This document shows positions 33,653 through 45,324 of a stretch of 64,000 nucleotides of DNA, piece after piece. Positions within the stretch are counted from its first letter, which is position 1; every line of letters begins with the position of its first letter. Made by a program: the position numbers and the translations under genes. The stretch covers positions 66,471,501-66,535,500 of the forward strand of contig NC_090983.1 in assembly GCF_041146395.1 (NCBI RefSeq). The letters run 5' to 3'. The notes below the pieces were generated by a model. The model saw nothing but the letters and a program-made list of their open reading frames with translations. It searched no databases and was not told the DNA's origin. Source of the stretch: Eulemur rufifrons. Taxonomy: Eukaryota; Chordata; Mammalia; Primates; Lemuridae.

Positions 33653-34735
33653 TATCCCTCTTATGAGGATCGTTGCATGCCTATCCTTTATGGCAAATTA
33701 GAACCTGCTTGGCCCTCAGAGATAAGAATGGATCTGAGATTCCAAGAAATAAATGAACTTGAAGATAGGAAACTTTCTCAGCTTCCCGCAGACTTTGGAC
33801 TGAGCCAGTGTTTTGCTGGAGATGTATCACTTTCTTTCAGAGAACATACAGAAGACCTTGGGATCTCCTTGACTGTCTGTCTGGTACCTGTCAGTGTGAA
33901 GCAAAACCCATTTGGAAATGTGAAATTTTGACTGCACCCCCTTTCAACGGTTCACCATTCTTTGATTTATTCAATGAATATTTATCTTCTTCCCACAGGG
34001 ACAGGAAACTGACATGTTGAGAACTTAAAAGTAACTGGTCTTATCTTCATCTGCCTTTCCATAAACATTTATATTCACAGCATCAGTGTCACAATCTATA
34101 GTTGATTGATTTTGAAGTTGTATGTTTCTCTGGGCCTTACGTCCACCAGTTTATGAACAGATAAGAGCTAGCAAAATTTCCGCTCAGAGTCTGTACATAA
34201 AATGGCACCACTGGCTGTGGTTTACGCCGAAAAATAGCTTTCATCTTTCATGGCACACAATAGGCCCGCACTAATGGATTGGTGATGAGCGCTGATGCTG
34301 ACAGCTGTGTAGTGAGGTCAATTACAAGACCATACCTGGACTCAGCAGGCACGTGTGCTGGGATCCATTAGATATCTCTGCCAAGCACATGGGGATACAG
34401 TAGCACTGAATGAGCTGAGTCTTTGCCAACCCTGCTCTTCAGGCTCAAGGGGAAAGTCTTTCAAGTTATACCTTTAAAAAAGAAAACTGCAAAACAGTAT
34501 ATTATAAAATATAACTTTAATAACAGTATGTGTGACACTATGAATCTTGGAGAATGGCTTAAGAAACTCAGCAAGCACTTTTCCTAGCTCTTCTTTAATG
34601 ATAATGTATCTGATTTTATAGACTAAAGAAGTAAAGCTGGTATTTTCCTTTTTAAATGATCACTTCTATTTTCCAAGCTTGGGAGCCTGGTTTCTTTTAG
34701 TGTCTAGGTTCAAGACCCCTCTATTGCCCAAGAAA
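33653..34735. other. No recognisable gene or repeat
   Basis: Frames of 104 and 70 codons overlap at 33617-34020. The first starts inside the LTR and neither has a recognisable domain. Confidence 0.4.
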
Positions 34736-34739
34736 CTCA

Positions 34740-35312
34740 TGTTAACAGAAAAAAAGCCAAACTCTGTAAAATAATTTTAAAGAGATTTATTCTGAGCCAA
34801 ATTTGAGGATCATGACCCAGAGCTGTGTTCAAGAAGTCTTGAGCAAGTAGACTTGGTGTGGTTGGGTTAGTTTGGTTTCATACATTTCAGGGAGACGGGG
34901 GTTACAGGTAAAGTCATAAATCAATGCATGGGAGGCGTACATTGGTTTGGCCTGAAGTGGGGGCTTACAGGTTATAGGTGGATTTAAGGATTCTTTGACT
35001 TGTAATTGGTTAAAGACATGAAGCTTTGTCTAGAGGCTTGGACTGTTTTTAACATAAGGAGCTGTTTATCAGAGACAAGCCACCAGACATGTATTTGTTG
35101 TGTAAATTGAGGACCTGCAGGTTTGTCTTGCATACCCTTAGGCCTGTTAATGGGTTACAAATGATGTCCTCAAGAAGGGAGGGGGGCATGATGAGGCATG
35201 TCTGACCTCCTCCTGGCAGGCAATTTAGTTTTAGGATATTCCTTTGGCCACGAGGGGGTCCATTCAGTCAGCTAGTGGGGGGGTGAGCCTTAAGATTTTA
35301 TTTTAGTTCACA
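34740..35312 (-). mobile_element. Solo LTR, ERV1-like, antisense
   Basis: A 573-bp segment running TG ('tgttaacag') to CA ('ttttagttcaca') on +, with 4-bp flanks 'ctca' at 34736-34739 and 35313-35316. Four-bp duplications are usual for ERV1 (gamma-retrovirus-like) LTRs. On the - strand an AATAAA lies near 34782-34787, close to the R/U5 boundary. No internal retroviral genes flank it, so it is a solo LTR left by recombination. The family assignment rests on my recollection of MER-type LTRs with the 'gagatttattctgagccaaa' motif. Confidence 0.75.
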
Positions 35313-35316
35313 CTCA

Positions 35317-37163
35317 CATATCAGAGCAGCAACAGCATCTCAGTGCTTGGTAACTTTTGGCCGACTATTTGACATAATCCTTGTCCCTTAGAACTCATTA
35401 ATGTAGGTTTAAGGTGAAAATCAGCTTCCTAGACATCTATTCAAGTAGCTTGTATGGATAATAGCTGTTTAACAAGGAAAACTGGTTTCAACACCTGTGT
35501 ATTTGAACAACTGTTTCCATTGTAAAATAAGAACATCTTTGGACCAGTCAATCCTTTCCATGGAGAATTACATGCTGGTTTTTATATAGTGTCAAATAGT
35601 TTGGCAGATCAAGTATCATCAATCTATGAATTAGTTTCACTCCTTTGGCTGTAAGGAACTGATAATGCCCACATGGCAATGCAAGGGTAGACTCTGCTTG
35701 GCCAGCCCAGGCCACAAGCCCACGCCTATGGTAGTACAGTGGTGCCAAGCGATAAGTCATCAAGATCCTGTCAGATGGGGGGCAGTTCCTCTGGTTGGAT
35801 CCAGCACAATAGGGTTGGAAGAGTATGCTGATCAATGACTGAATACTAGAGCCCACTTTGAGGTGCTGATCTCCTTAAACTCAGGCACCCCATCTTACAT
35901 CTCTATTATCCTCTGTAGTTTCTAGTACCGCACCTGAAAATAGCAGTCTTTTAACAAATTCTGATCAAACTAAGAGCAGGTAGCAAAGTAATGAGTTCTT
36001 CTCCCCACCTCTGCCTCACATCTTCCAGAGAACCCCATCTGATGCCAGGCCAGAAACGGGTCCGCAGTCCCAGCTCGAGTGGCTCTGGACTTTCCACAGT
36101 CCAGAGTGAGGCCTGATTCGATGTGAAGGAGAATCCTAACACTGGTTTGAACAAGCCGCCTCGTAGGTAAGGGAAGAACCGGAGCGTGCCCTGCTGCAGA
36201 GGACCAGACATAACGAACTGCTGCCTGAGCCTCACACCTCTTCCTTGTCAATCACCACGCATCTTTAGGCTGGGTTTCCGGGACAAACTTCCTAGAATCC
36301 TCAGGGTCATGACAAACCTCAGTCCTTCTCTGGAAGGAAATGGACCTCTATTTCCCCTTCCCTGCTCTCCTCTTGAAGCGCTACCACTCAAGACCTTCCT
36401 GTTAGTCACATTCCCCTCTGAGGTCCTTGAATGCTAAGCTGGCTTGGAAAAGAGCACACTCGATTACCAGCCCGGCTCTCCGCACGTCTTAGAACTTACT
36501 GACACCTGCTGGACGGTTTCCTCCTCTCTGGAAAGCGACTGAGCAGAAACCTTTGCTCTCCCCATGAGGTGGGAGCCAGGACATCGGCTTCTGCACTGGG
36601 GTGGGAATGGAGAAGTTTCCCTGCCCTGCTGGGTGCTGTCTGCTCATGAAAACATGCGTCTTCCCCACAGAGAACAGATTTGAAAATCCCCAGCCAGCTG
36701 CAAAGACAGAGGCCAGGAGAAATGCAAGCAGGAACACCAGGCAGAGCAGTTCAAGGTTGGAAGGTTGGCATCGATGATGATGGTCAAACTCCTAAAGTCC
36801 TGTATTTTCCCCTCCTGGAGAGACTGAGCATAAAGCTGGCTTGAAAAAACATCCACTTCAGAGTGTGGAGCCTTGTCCTGGGTTCCCGGTCCCTAGAGCC
36901 CAGAGATGCTGTTTGGCTGGGTCTGTGTTGGCCCAGGGATAATCCTGAAAGAAGAAAAGGTGGCCCTCGGTACTCTTTGCTGTCTCAATTCATAATATTT
37001 TGTTGTTTTTGGCTTCCTTCTCTGATTCCTAATGCTTTCAGGGCAGTGCACTCCTCTTAGCAGGTTAGAATGAGCCGGTAAACTAATTCATTGCACCCTG
37101 GTGAAATTGCATTTTAAAAGAGAACCTCAGGTGGGATTTATGCTAAAATCCAGTGGATCTGTC
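35317..37163. other. No recognisable gene
   Basis: Unassigned. Short frames on both strands (for example 35548-35856 and 36186-36437) overlap each other without domain content. A CTCF-like motif lies at 36499-36512. Confidence 0.4.
36499..36512 (-). promoter_or_regulatory. CTCF-like core motif
   Basis: On the - strand reads 'ccagcaggtgtcag', 13 of 14 positions of the CTCF core CCASYAGRKGGCRS (the mismatch is T for G at position 11). Such matches arise by chance; occupancy is unknown. Confidence 0.3.
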
Positions 37164-37174
37164 CTAATGGTAAT

Positions 37175-37493
37175 TTTTTTTTAATTTATTTTATTTATTT
37201 ATTTTTTTTTTGAGACAGAGTCTCATTCTGTTGCCCCAGGGAGAATGCAGTGGCATCATTGTAACTTACTGCAACCTCAGACTCCTGGGCTCAAGCAATC
37301 CTCCTGCCTCAACCTCCCAAGTAGCTGGGACTATAGGCGTGCACCATGATGCTTGGCTAATTTTTCTATTTTTAGTAGAGACAGGGGTCTCACTCTTGCT
37401 CAGACTGGTCTCGAACTCCTGAACTCAAGCAGTCCTTCTGCCTTGGCCTCCCAGAGTGCTAGGAATACAGGTGTGAGCCACTGCGCCTGGCCA
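37175..37493 (-). mobile_element. Alu SINE, full-length, antisense, with target duplication
   Basis: T/A-rich tail, then 'gagacagagtctcattctgt', linker 'tttttctatttttagtagag', 'cactcttgctcagactggtc' and 'cccagagtgctaggaataca'. Flanking 11-mers 'ctaatggtaat' (37164-37174) and 'ctcatggtaat' (37494-37504) match at 10 of 11 positions. The wording is strepsirrhine-type. Confidence 0.95.
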
Positions 37494-37504
37494 CTCATGG
37501 TAAT

Positions 37505-38490
37505 ATTTTAACCTGAGAATAGCCTAATATGGAAGCTACTTGGAACAGGGAGCTTTAGGGGCCCCTTAAATTATGACATGTGGGGCAGCTGTTTGCAGGC
37601 AGATCTTGTATAGAGCAAGCTGGTTATTGCTGCCATCTTGCCCAAGGAATGGCCCTGCCCAGACACCAGCTGCTGGACTGCCCACTGCCCAGCCTCCTCT
37701 CCTTTTCTCCAGGAAAGGGCCTCCCAGGTGGCTGGCTGGCTGCTCGCAGGTTCTCTGGAAGATCTCTGCTGGAGAAGCTGCTCTTCTGCACTCCCTGTCT
37801 GAACCACCCATCCCATCTGGGGTCACAGGAGCAGCCCCGAGTCTCATCTCAGTTTCCCTCCCAAGGAGCCCAGCTAAATGCAGTAGGAGGGACAACAGCG
37901 AGTGTGCGAGTGTCCGTGAGCATTCCAAGGAGGTGGCAGAGAGGCCAGAGCAGGCCTGTGGCCAGTACTGCAGAGAGACAGCCTCCCTGGGAGTGGAGCT
38001 ACACCCTTCCCTGCAGGAACACAGCCTGCCCAGGCCACCCTCAGAAACCAAACACCTTCATTTCAGGCAAGAAATACTGACCTCAAAGGTCCCCCACCTT
38101 TGGGGCCCCCTCCCATCCCCAAAATGCTTCAGGCCAGAATTTAGGGAGAACTCTGAAATTTGAGTTCTAATAGCTGGGTGTTGCCTACACTTGCTGTTCT
38201 AAATGACCTCTGGCCTCCTGGGGGTAATTACACAGCAGGCTTTGCGGGTTTGGGGTGGGTAGGCTGATATTGGCAAACCGAAAAGAATGTGCTATTTCCC
38301 TTAAAAGCCTGTTCGGGCCAGAGCCTGCAGTGATGAAAGAGGTCAGGAAAATGCCAGGATGTTACTTGCTTTCTACCCTAACATTTGGCCTCCCTGAGGC
38401 CCTGCACAAAGAAACCTGCGTTGCCTGTCAGATATGAAAAGAAATGCTATTTAGCAACTCAAAAACCAGGAGAGGATTTACTCCAGTAAC
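37505..38490. other. GC-rich stretch with long overlapping frames, judged non-coding
   Basis: Contains open frames of 196 and 166 codons on + and 161 on -, all over the same bases (about 37566-38163). Openness in three frames on both strands reflects low stop density in GC-rich DNA. No domain, signal peptide or splice-bounded exon is evident. Confidence 0.4.
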
Positions 38491-38499
38491 CTAGAATTC

Positions 38500-38880
38500 A
38501 AGGATTTCCAGAATCTGGCCTTTATAGTAATCTCTAATCTCTCTGAGCCCTCCTCTCACACACCCTTGTCTCTGTCCTGGGCATACTCAGTGTTCTAGCA
38601 CAATCCTCTGTTCACAATGGCTCTGACTGCAGCCCTAGAGTCTCCCCCTGTGTTGTCCTCAGTCCCTGTCATGTTTCAGCACCTCCCCTGTGTCCCCACC
38701 TGGAGCTCTCAGTGTCGCCCTCCCCGTTCTGCGTCCTGTTCTGCCTTAGGTTGTTGCTTATGTTTCTGCTTGGGCATCCTTTCTCCTGGAAGACAGTAGG
38801 GTCCTCAGGGGCAGGCGCCCTGCCATATACCTATTTGAATCCCCACTTCAAACCCAGAGCCTTCCACCACAAGTGAGCCC
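38500..38880 (+). repeat. Diverged L2 segment, sense
   Basis: 'gaatctggcctttatagtaa', 'ctcctctcacacacccttgt', 'tttctgcttgggcatccttt' and 'gtcctcaggggcaggcgccc' keep an L2-like order at high divergence. Confidence 0.45.
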
Positions 38881-40189
38881 AGGGGGGAGTCCCCCACATG
38901 GCATCCCTGAAAGATGCTCACCCCGTCTCTCCATGGACATTTCTGGTGACCGGATGTCCATGACTTCATCCCAGCCCACTCCAATATTAAGTCACTCTAC
39001 ATTTTATTAAGTTCTTATTTCTACTAAGCCCAAATCAGCAATATCTGGCCCCAATTCTGCATTACAAGCAGCTTTGAGTTTTCAGTTTTTGTTAGGATTC
39101 TCTTCTCCAGACCAGACATGGCCAGTTCTTTCTCTTGTTCTTCATTTTTGCAGTTTCCAGGTCCTGTACCATCCAGGTAGCTCTCTCCTGGGAACTTTCC
39201 GGTTGCCAGTATCTGTCATGGAAGGTGCTGACCACACCTGAGCACAATATTCGGCCGTGTGAAGATGTGCGCGCTGAGTGATACGTGCAAAGCCAGGGGA
39301 GGGGGCGCTCGAGGGAGGATTTTTTTTGGTGATAATTGTGATGGTCACAATCGTGATTGAATTCCAACAATCTTTGCTTAATACAAGAGGAAATTGCTTT
39401 TTAAAGAAACAAAGCTAGTATTTTACCCAACCAATGGATTCCAGTTTTAAAAAAAAACCCAAAGTGTGGGAATTGGAATCACCTGGATTGTAGCAGACAT
39501 GAACTCTACTTCCCTGGTTTTATCTCATAGCCCTCTGAGGGTAGAGTTGTGGTTTGAGTGGGTTTTACGAAGAAGTCCACATAACTGATTAGCCAGTTCT
39601 CAGGTGGAAAAAACCAGAAAGATAAATACGTCGAGTTGGAGAATGAAGGGTGTTGAAGCTGTAAGCCTCCCAAACTGACACTGGCCAGATCTCTACAGAT
39701 CCATGTTAAGAAGGAGCTGGTTCCACCAAGTAGCCTCAGTGCCCTGGAGATGTTCCAGCAGCCCAGGTTGCCCCCATCTCTGCACTCCCCTCTCTTCCCT
39801 AGACCTGCTCCCAGGGCTCAGATCTCTCCAGTGCTGTAAAGGGCCTGACAAAGAGAACGGAGTCATCAATTTAAGATGAAGACCACCAGCACAGTTGATT
39901 TCCTTTTCCCCAAGCCCCTCAACATGCCAAGTAACACCTTACATGGGTTTAGTGTTCGGGAGGCGAGATTATTCTTTGGTTATTGACGTCCTTTTATGTA
40001 GCTATCTAACCTCAGGTAAATGAATCCTCCCAGACCCTCAGTTTACTTCCTGTCCTACAATCCATGAAACTAAAGTCCACAACTAATGGAAGAGAGAGCC
40101 TGGTTTCCTTTTGTCATGAAAGTGTAAGAAATATAGGATTTCCCTAATCGCTCCAGCCTGCACTGATCTTTTGTTTCCTTTGAATTGTT
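38881..40189. other. No recognisable gene; possible very old LINE trace near 39150-39290
   Basis: A frame of 92 codons on - (39092-39370) spans text such as 'ctgaccacacctgagcacaa' that faintly resembles L3/CR1 LINE debris. I would not assign it without an alignment. Confidence 0.3.
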
Positions 40190-40204
40190 AGGTGTTTATT
40201 TTCT
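40190..40204. repeat. Target-site duplication, left copy, of the lemur-type Alu
   Basis: 'aggtgtttattttct', identical over 15 bp to 40548-40562. Confidence 0.95.
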
Positions 40205-40547
40205 TTTCTTTTTTTTTTTTTTTGTTGAGACAGAGTCTCACTTTGTTGCCCAGGCTAGAGTGAGTGCCGTGGCGTCAGCTTAGCTCACAGCAACCTCAGA
40301 CTCCTGGGCTTAAGCGATCCTACTGCCTCAGCCTCCCGAGTAGCTGGGACTACAGGCATGCGCCACTATGCCCGGCTAATTTTTTCTATATAGATTTTTA
40401 GTTGTCCATATAATTTCTTTCTATTTTTTAGTAGAGACGGGGTCTTGCTCTTGCTCAGGCTGGTCTTGAACTCCTGACTTCGAGCGATCCACCCGCCTCG
40501 GCCTCCCAGAGTGCTAGGATTACAGGCATGAGCCACCGCGCCCGGCC
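40205..40547 (-). mobile_element. Young lemur-type Alu with expanded linker, antisense
   Basis: Full dimer with a T-rich tail complement, 'gagtgccgtggcgtcagctt', an extra linker at about 40380-40430 ('tagttgtccatataatttct'), 'cttgctcttgctcaggctgg', 'cgagcgatccacccgcctcg' and the intact 5' end 'gccaccgcgcccggcc'. CpG retention and the perfect 15-bp duplication mark it as the youngest-looking Alu here. The expanded middle linker is a feature I associate with lemur Alu subfamilies. Confidence 0.97.
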
Positions 40548-40562
40548 AGGTGTTTATTTTCT
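40548..40562. repeat. Target-site duplication, right copy, of the lemur-type Alu
   Basis: Perfect match to 40190-40204. Confidence 0.95.
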
Positions 40563-42368
40563 ATAACATTTATTTTATTTTAACCTTTTGCTCTCCTTTT
40601 ACTTTTTCTTTTCTGAGACAAAAGGGTAGTCAGCTCTAGAAGGATACACATCAAACTCCTTTGGAAAGCTGAAGGGACTTGTTTAAAATTGCAGAGCTGG
40701 TTAGTACAAGAGGATGGTTAACTACCCCAACTAGATGCTGAGCTTCTGAGAGGTCAGAGGAGACCAGGCTGACAGAGCCTTCTTCCCAGATCCACTCCAT
40801 GGCTCGCTTTTAATAAATATACCCCAGGCCACCTGAATATCAAACTAGCTTAGGTCTGAAGGCTGCTTAGAGAAGTGTGATGGACAGGAACTGCCCCTGG
40901 GCCATGCAGTGAGCCTGGCTGTCCCTACACAGCTTCAGGACTTGCTCATATTCATTATCTCTCAACCCGGCGTCAGCTGGGCTCAAGTTAAGGAAGACTC
41001 AGCTCACAGGCTCAACGCCCTGCTCTGTTACCTGGAGTTCTGATGAATTTCTGCCCAGATAGGAAGTTGGGGGGACCCTTTATTCTCCCAGCCTTGACCC
41101 CAGGAGCCTGCCGTTATAAACCCACACAGAAGAGAATCTATATGGTGATACAACATATACCCAGATAGAAGATGACCCCACATCCCTCCCTGGGAGAGCA
41201 TCCAAAGGAAAAAGGTTTTGGCCAATTTGAATACATAAACTTTTAGGGATATGAATGAAATATTCAAGTGTCTACTCATAATATTTAATTTTTTAGTTAA
41301 ATTATATATTGATATTGAAAATCATGTATTACATAAAATAATATTTAACTTAAAATTTTTTTCTACTCTCATATTTCAGAATTATTTTATTTATTCTCCA
41401 AATATATTTTCCATCTTCATTGTCTCTTTCATTACAATGGCCAATTTTTTTGATCTTTTATCAAGTTGCCCAGAGCATCTTCACTCTTCAGTTAACACAC
41501 AGCACTTTTTGCAATCGTAAACTTTCATAGCGGCAGAGTTCCCGTTCATCCTACAAGATGACAATACAACCGCTTTCCTGAAGTTTGAGAGAATACCCTA
41601 AGGAATAATTGCTAAATCTGTGTCAAATTTCTATGTCTCCTTTTTAAAGCTCATCTTCATTGGCTGCTCTATATAAAAATGTAAAACTAGCAGTGATGGA
41701 ATCATTTCAGGGAATATATCTTTTCTAAAGAGTGTCTTATTGTTGTTATTGGTTGTTTTTTTTTTTTTTTTTAAAAAGGACCTGGAATGACCTAGAATAT
41801 GAGAAACTCCATGAGGACTTGAATAATATTGCTATTTATATCTGTATCCATTTTTATATCTATGTCTCCCTTTTGTGAAAGGTTTTTGAAGAAAAAGCTT
41901 GCCATACAGATAAGGAGGGCCCAGTTTACATGTTTTCTGGAGTAATCATTAATATTAATTGTGCCTCTTTTTAGTCTCAAAAACGTTCCCATTTGGACAA
42001 TAAATTATACGGTCACTGTACTTGCAGCAAGGAGCATACTACACACTGTGATTCTGTGGCCTTGTCGAGGCATTCGCCATATTGGCTGTTCAGCAAGTTT
42101 CCTGCGAGGCCGGTATCTCCATGGCAGCCACATGGAACTCAAAGCCACAGTAGCTGGAAATCATAGCAATGCAGCTAATTACCTAAAGTGATATTATAAT
42201 AAAATGTCTAAGATTCTGGAACTGTGACTACCAGTCAACATAGCATCTGCTTCAAAGGAAACATTATTTTCTTAAGCAATCATTATTTTTTAAAAAATCT
42301 AATTACAAGTAACTCAGGTAAAAAGTGCTCCTTTGATCTGAGAGCAGTGCATTTAGTTTATTGTTCAT

Positions 42369-42390
42369 TTAAACTAAATATTTAGTTTAA
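42369..42390. repeat. 22-bp perfect palindrome
   Basis: Centre at 42379/42380, core 'actaaatatttagt', with perfect dyad symmetry extended by 'ttaa' on each side. AT-rich and without a spacer loop. Confidence 0.9.
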
Positions 42391-44826
42391 TATCCCTAAA
42401 TATTTGGAGAGGAATTGTCTTTATTACTTACTCTATGGTTGAACCATTTAGACTTACAGTGATGTCTCGTTTAAGGTAAAATTTATTTCCTACTGAGTCT
42501 CTTGCAAGCGAGTGTGTATGTAGGAGGAGGGTGGGTGAGCGGGTATGGGCAGCTGAGAGTGCTGGGCTGTCCCAGCCCCTGGGCGAACCTTCCTCGCGCT
42601 CCTCGGGTGGCCTGACTCGTCCCCACACTCACCGCTATGCAGGGACCAACCCGGAGAGTGGACACATCCATGCACACCCACCCCCACGCTGCACCCCCAC
42701 TCTGAGCACCAATGCGCCTCTGGTGGGTCAGAAACCTCATCTCCAAACATGAAACCTACCATGCAATGTAAAAATGAGCAAAAACATCCAAAAGTTGCTT
42801 CTTAAAGCTAACCCCCTCTACATTTCTCCTTTCCTGGCGCTGAGAGTTGACTGTGTGAGCATAACTCCATCAGCCCCGTCAGTGAGACACATACCCTAAA
42901 GATAAGGCATTTGTCACACTCGTTGTGGAATATGGTTTTAATTTAGAGGCTCATTAAATAGACAGCTTGCCTGCGTGTGTCCTGCTATATTTCACGTCTC
43001 ACATGACCCAGCAGTCTCATGGCAGTCGGAGGGTCTGAGCTCTCTCTGTGTGTCCAGCTCTGGGCGGCCCGTCTGCCTGGAGCCACAGGTAATGCCATGA
43101 AGAAAAAAAGGGTCTGGCCAAGGGGACGACCTATGAAATATCCCTTCTCCTCAGCCATATAAGCGTCTCCTCCAACCCAGCGGCACAGAGACGGTCCCCA
43201 TGGATTACGGTCCTAGAGAGACCCTTATTCTTGCCGAGGAAACATCAGTCCTGCGCTCCGCCCAAGCTCTTGTCTGATTTTCCCTGCAGTGAGCTGGCCC
43301 GAACAGAGAACAACCAAAGGGCAGCTGTCCCTCAAAACAACCAGGACCTTGAGGCCTTTGTCAAGGCCCCACGCTGTCCTACTTTCTCCTTGAGAGCTGA
43401 AGGCGTGTTTCTAGAAACAAGGGCAATGCCCCTGGAATTTACAATCCCAGATGCTGTTCTGTGAAGATAAGAGGAAAGAAGAGAAATGTCTCAGGAATCT
43501 CTCCCACACTCCCCAAATCTCTAAGAAAACAGGCCCCCTCAGCTCTCCTGTCACTCTTCTTGACAAGAGCCTTCCCCCTCCTGCCACTCCCTATCCTGAC
43601 AGACAGCACGAGGAGGGGCAGAGAGGAAGGCCTCAGCTGTGGCGCTGTCGTACTTCCTTGTCACCTTCCATGTCCCGGCGGCCCCCTGCCTCCTTCAGTG
43701 ATGTCCTCTTGCCTTGCAGCGTCCCTTCTTCCAGATGAAGCTGAAACGAGCGGGTAGGATGTGAGGCCAAGTTCCCAAATGCCCTTGGAAAACGGGGATG
43801 GATTTTTACCCCTCCACACCCCCTTCTACTGACCCCTGTAGGCACATTTGTCCTTGCATTCAAGCGAATCAGGGGATGCCTATAGTGTGAGGGAGGCTCT
43901 GGCCAGGGCTTGCTCCCTGCACTAAGTGTGCACAGATGCATGTACATATGGCCCCAAGCCCACTAAGTGACCAGCAACTCTGTCCCCAGCACTCTCTGCT
44001 GGTCAGAGGCTTTTGCTATATTTTGCAGCCTATCCCTATGGAATGGTGCCCTTGGCCTCACTGTAAACCCCAACCACTGGCTGCTCTGTCCTTGAGGTCA
44101 CAGCCTGCAGTGACCTTGCCAATGGCTTGGTCTCCCGGAAGTTCAAGGCTGTACTGCTTGGCTTGAAGTTGCGTTGTGGTCAGTCCTCGAGGCCTGCTGC
44201 ACCCTGCTCTCAGCCCACTTGGCTTCCCTCACCTGCAGGCCTGCAGGGCAATTAGGGTCACGTCTGCGCGGCACATGCATTTGCCGGGAATAAAGGCTCA
44301 GGTCTGCGCCAGCCAAGCCGCAGCTCTGCTATCGTTTTTGCTCTACAACTGCCCTGGTGTTATTACATTTATCCAGAGCTTTTTTTCCCCCCTCTCTGTT
44401 TCTTTTTCATTTTCTGATCCCGACTGTATACCAAGAAAAAGGAAATTTTACCAGATGATGATTTTTCTATTTTTTAATGCCCAAATTTACCTGCTAGTTC
44501 TCCAAAAACCCAACTTCTCAAAACAATTTTAAAACACTTTTTTTGAGTGACATTTTTCATTTTGCAAAGACTACATACGGCCTTTGCTCAAACAGATTCC
44601 TCCCCCCTCCCCACCCCGGGTCTGATGAGGAAGTCTCACTAAATTCCTCCATCTATTGCATGTCAGTATTTGATTGAAATGCGAATTTGAAGGCTGTCCT
44701 GTGAAAACTATCATCTTCTTGCATCTTTTTAAGATTAATGCTCACTTTTAAAACTAATGACGTAGTTAATATTGAAAATAAGATAAAGATGGTAACGGGC
44801 TGAGCTCTTCAAATTGATGCAGAAGG

Positions 44827-44840
44827 TTGCCACCTAGTGG
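44827..44840 (-). promoter_or_regulatory. CTCF-like core motif
   Basis: On the - strand reads 'ccactaggtggcaa', 13 of 14 positions of CCASYAGRKGGCRS (only the last S is missed). 'agtggccacc' follows on +. It is the best CTCF-like match I noticed; binding is not shown. Confidence 0.35.
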
Positions 44841-45159
44841 CCACCGTGGAAACTGCCACGTAGAACTGGTTTTTCCTAGAGATTGGGACCCAACTGCTAA
44901 TGAAATTAAATGATTTCCAATATTGTCTTTTCCTGTGCAGCTCATATCCCAATCCTGCTCCTCCGCAGATCAATTTGTGAAGATATCCTGGCAGGTGGAG
45001 GAAAAGGAAGCTATTCTAAGTGGTCTCAGTGCTTTAGTTCGGAGAAGACTCTGGTCCTTAAGCTAAGTTTCAGTCTGGAGAAGAAACAACCTTCCAGGGA
45101 GCCCAGGTCTTTGTCTTATTCCAACGCTGTATGTTCTAATCCCTATGTTTTAAAAATGT

Positions 45160-45305
45160 GGAACCAGCTGCAGTGGCTCACAGAGCTGTAATCCCAGCTA
45201 CTCATGAGACTGAGATAGGAAGATCACTTGAGCCCATGAGTCCGAGACCAGCCTGGGCAACATAGCAAGACCCCCATCTCTTTAAAAATAAAAAGTAAAA
45301 ACTGT
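45160..45305 (+). mobile_element. Free left Alu monomer-like (FLAM) SINE, sense
   Basis: A single-arm element: 'gcagtggctcacagagctgt', 'tgagatagg', 'gagaccagcctgggcaacat' and 'agcaagacccccatctcttt', then an A-rich tail. There is no right arm. Monomers predate dimeric Alus in primate evolution. Confidence 0.8.
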
Positions 45306-45324
45306 TTTTAAATGCACTCCAAAG

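Larger units (their letters stand above)
40563..45159. other. Long stretch without a recognisable gene or repeat
   Basis: Includes an AT-rich block (41230-41800, with T17 at 41756-41772), a 22-bp perfect palindrome (42369-42390), a GC-richer area with a few CpGs (42530-42760) and C-rich DNA (43200-44300) whose frames of up to 118 codons overlap on both strands. No domain was recognised. A CTCF-like motif is at 44827-44840. Confidence 0.4.

Noticed and set aside
37566..38163. Open frames of 196, 166 and 161 codons on both strands
   Set aside because: They overlap each other in GC-rich DNA with few stops. There is no domain, codon-bias sign or exon structure, and not more than one could be real.
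39150..39290. Possible L3/CR1 LINE remnant
   Set aside because: Resemblance is faint and rests on memory; an alignment would be needed.
42530..42760. Possible CpG island or promoter
   Set aside because: CpGs are slightly clustered but the stretch is short and lacks the density expected of an island.
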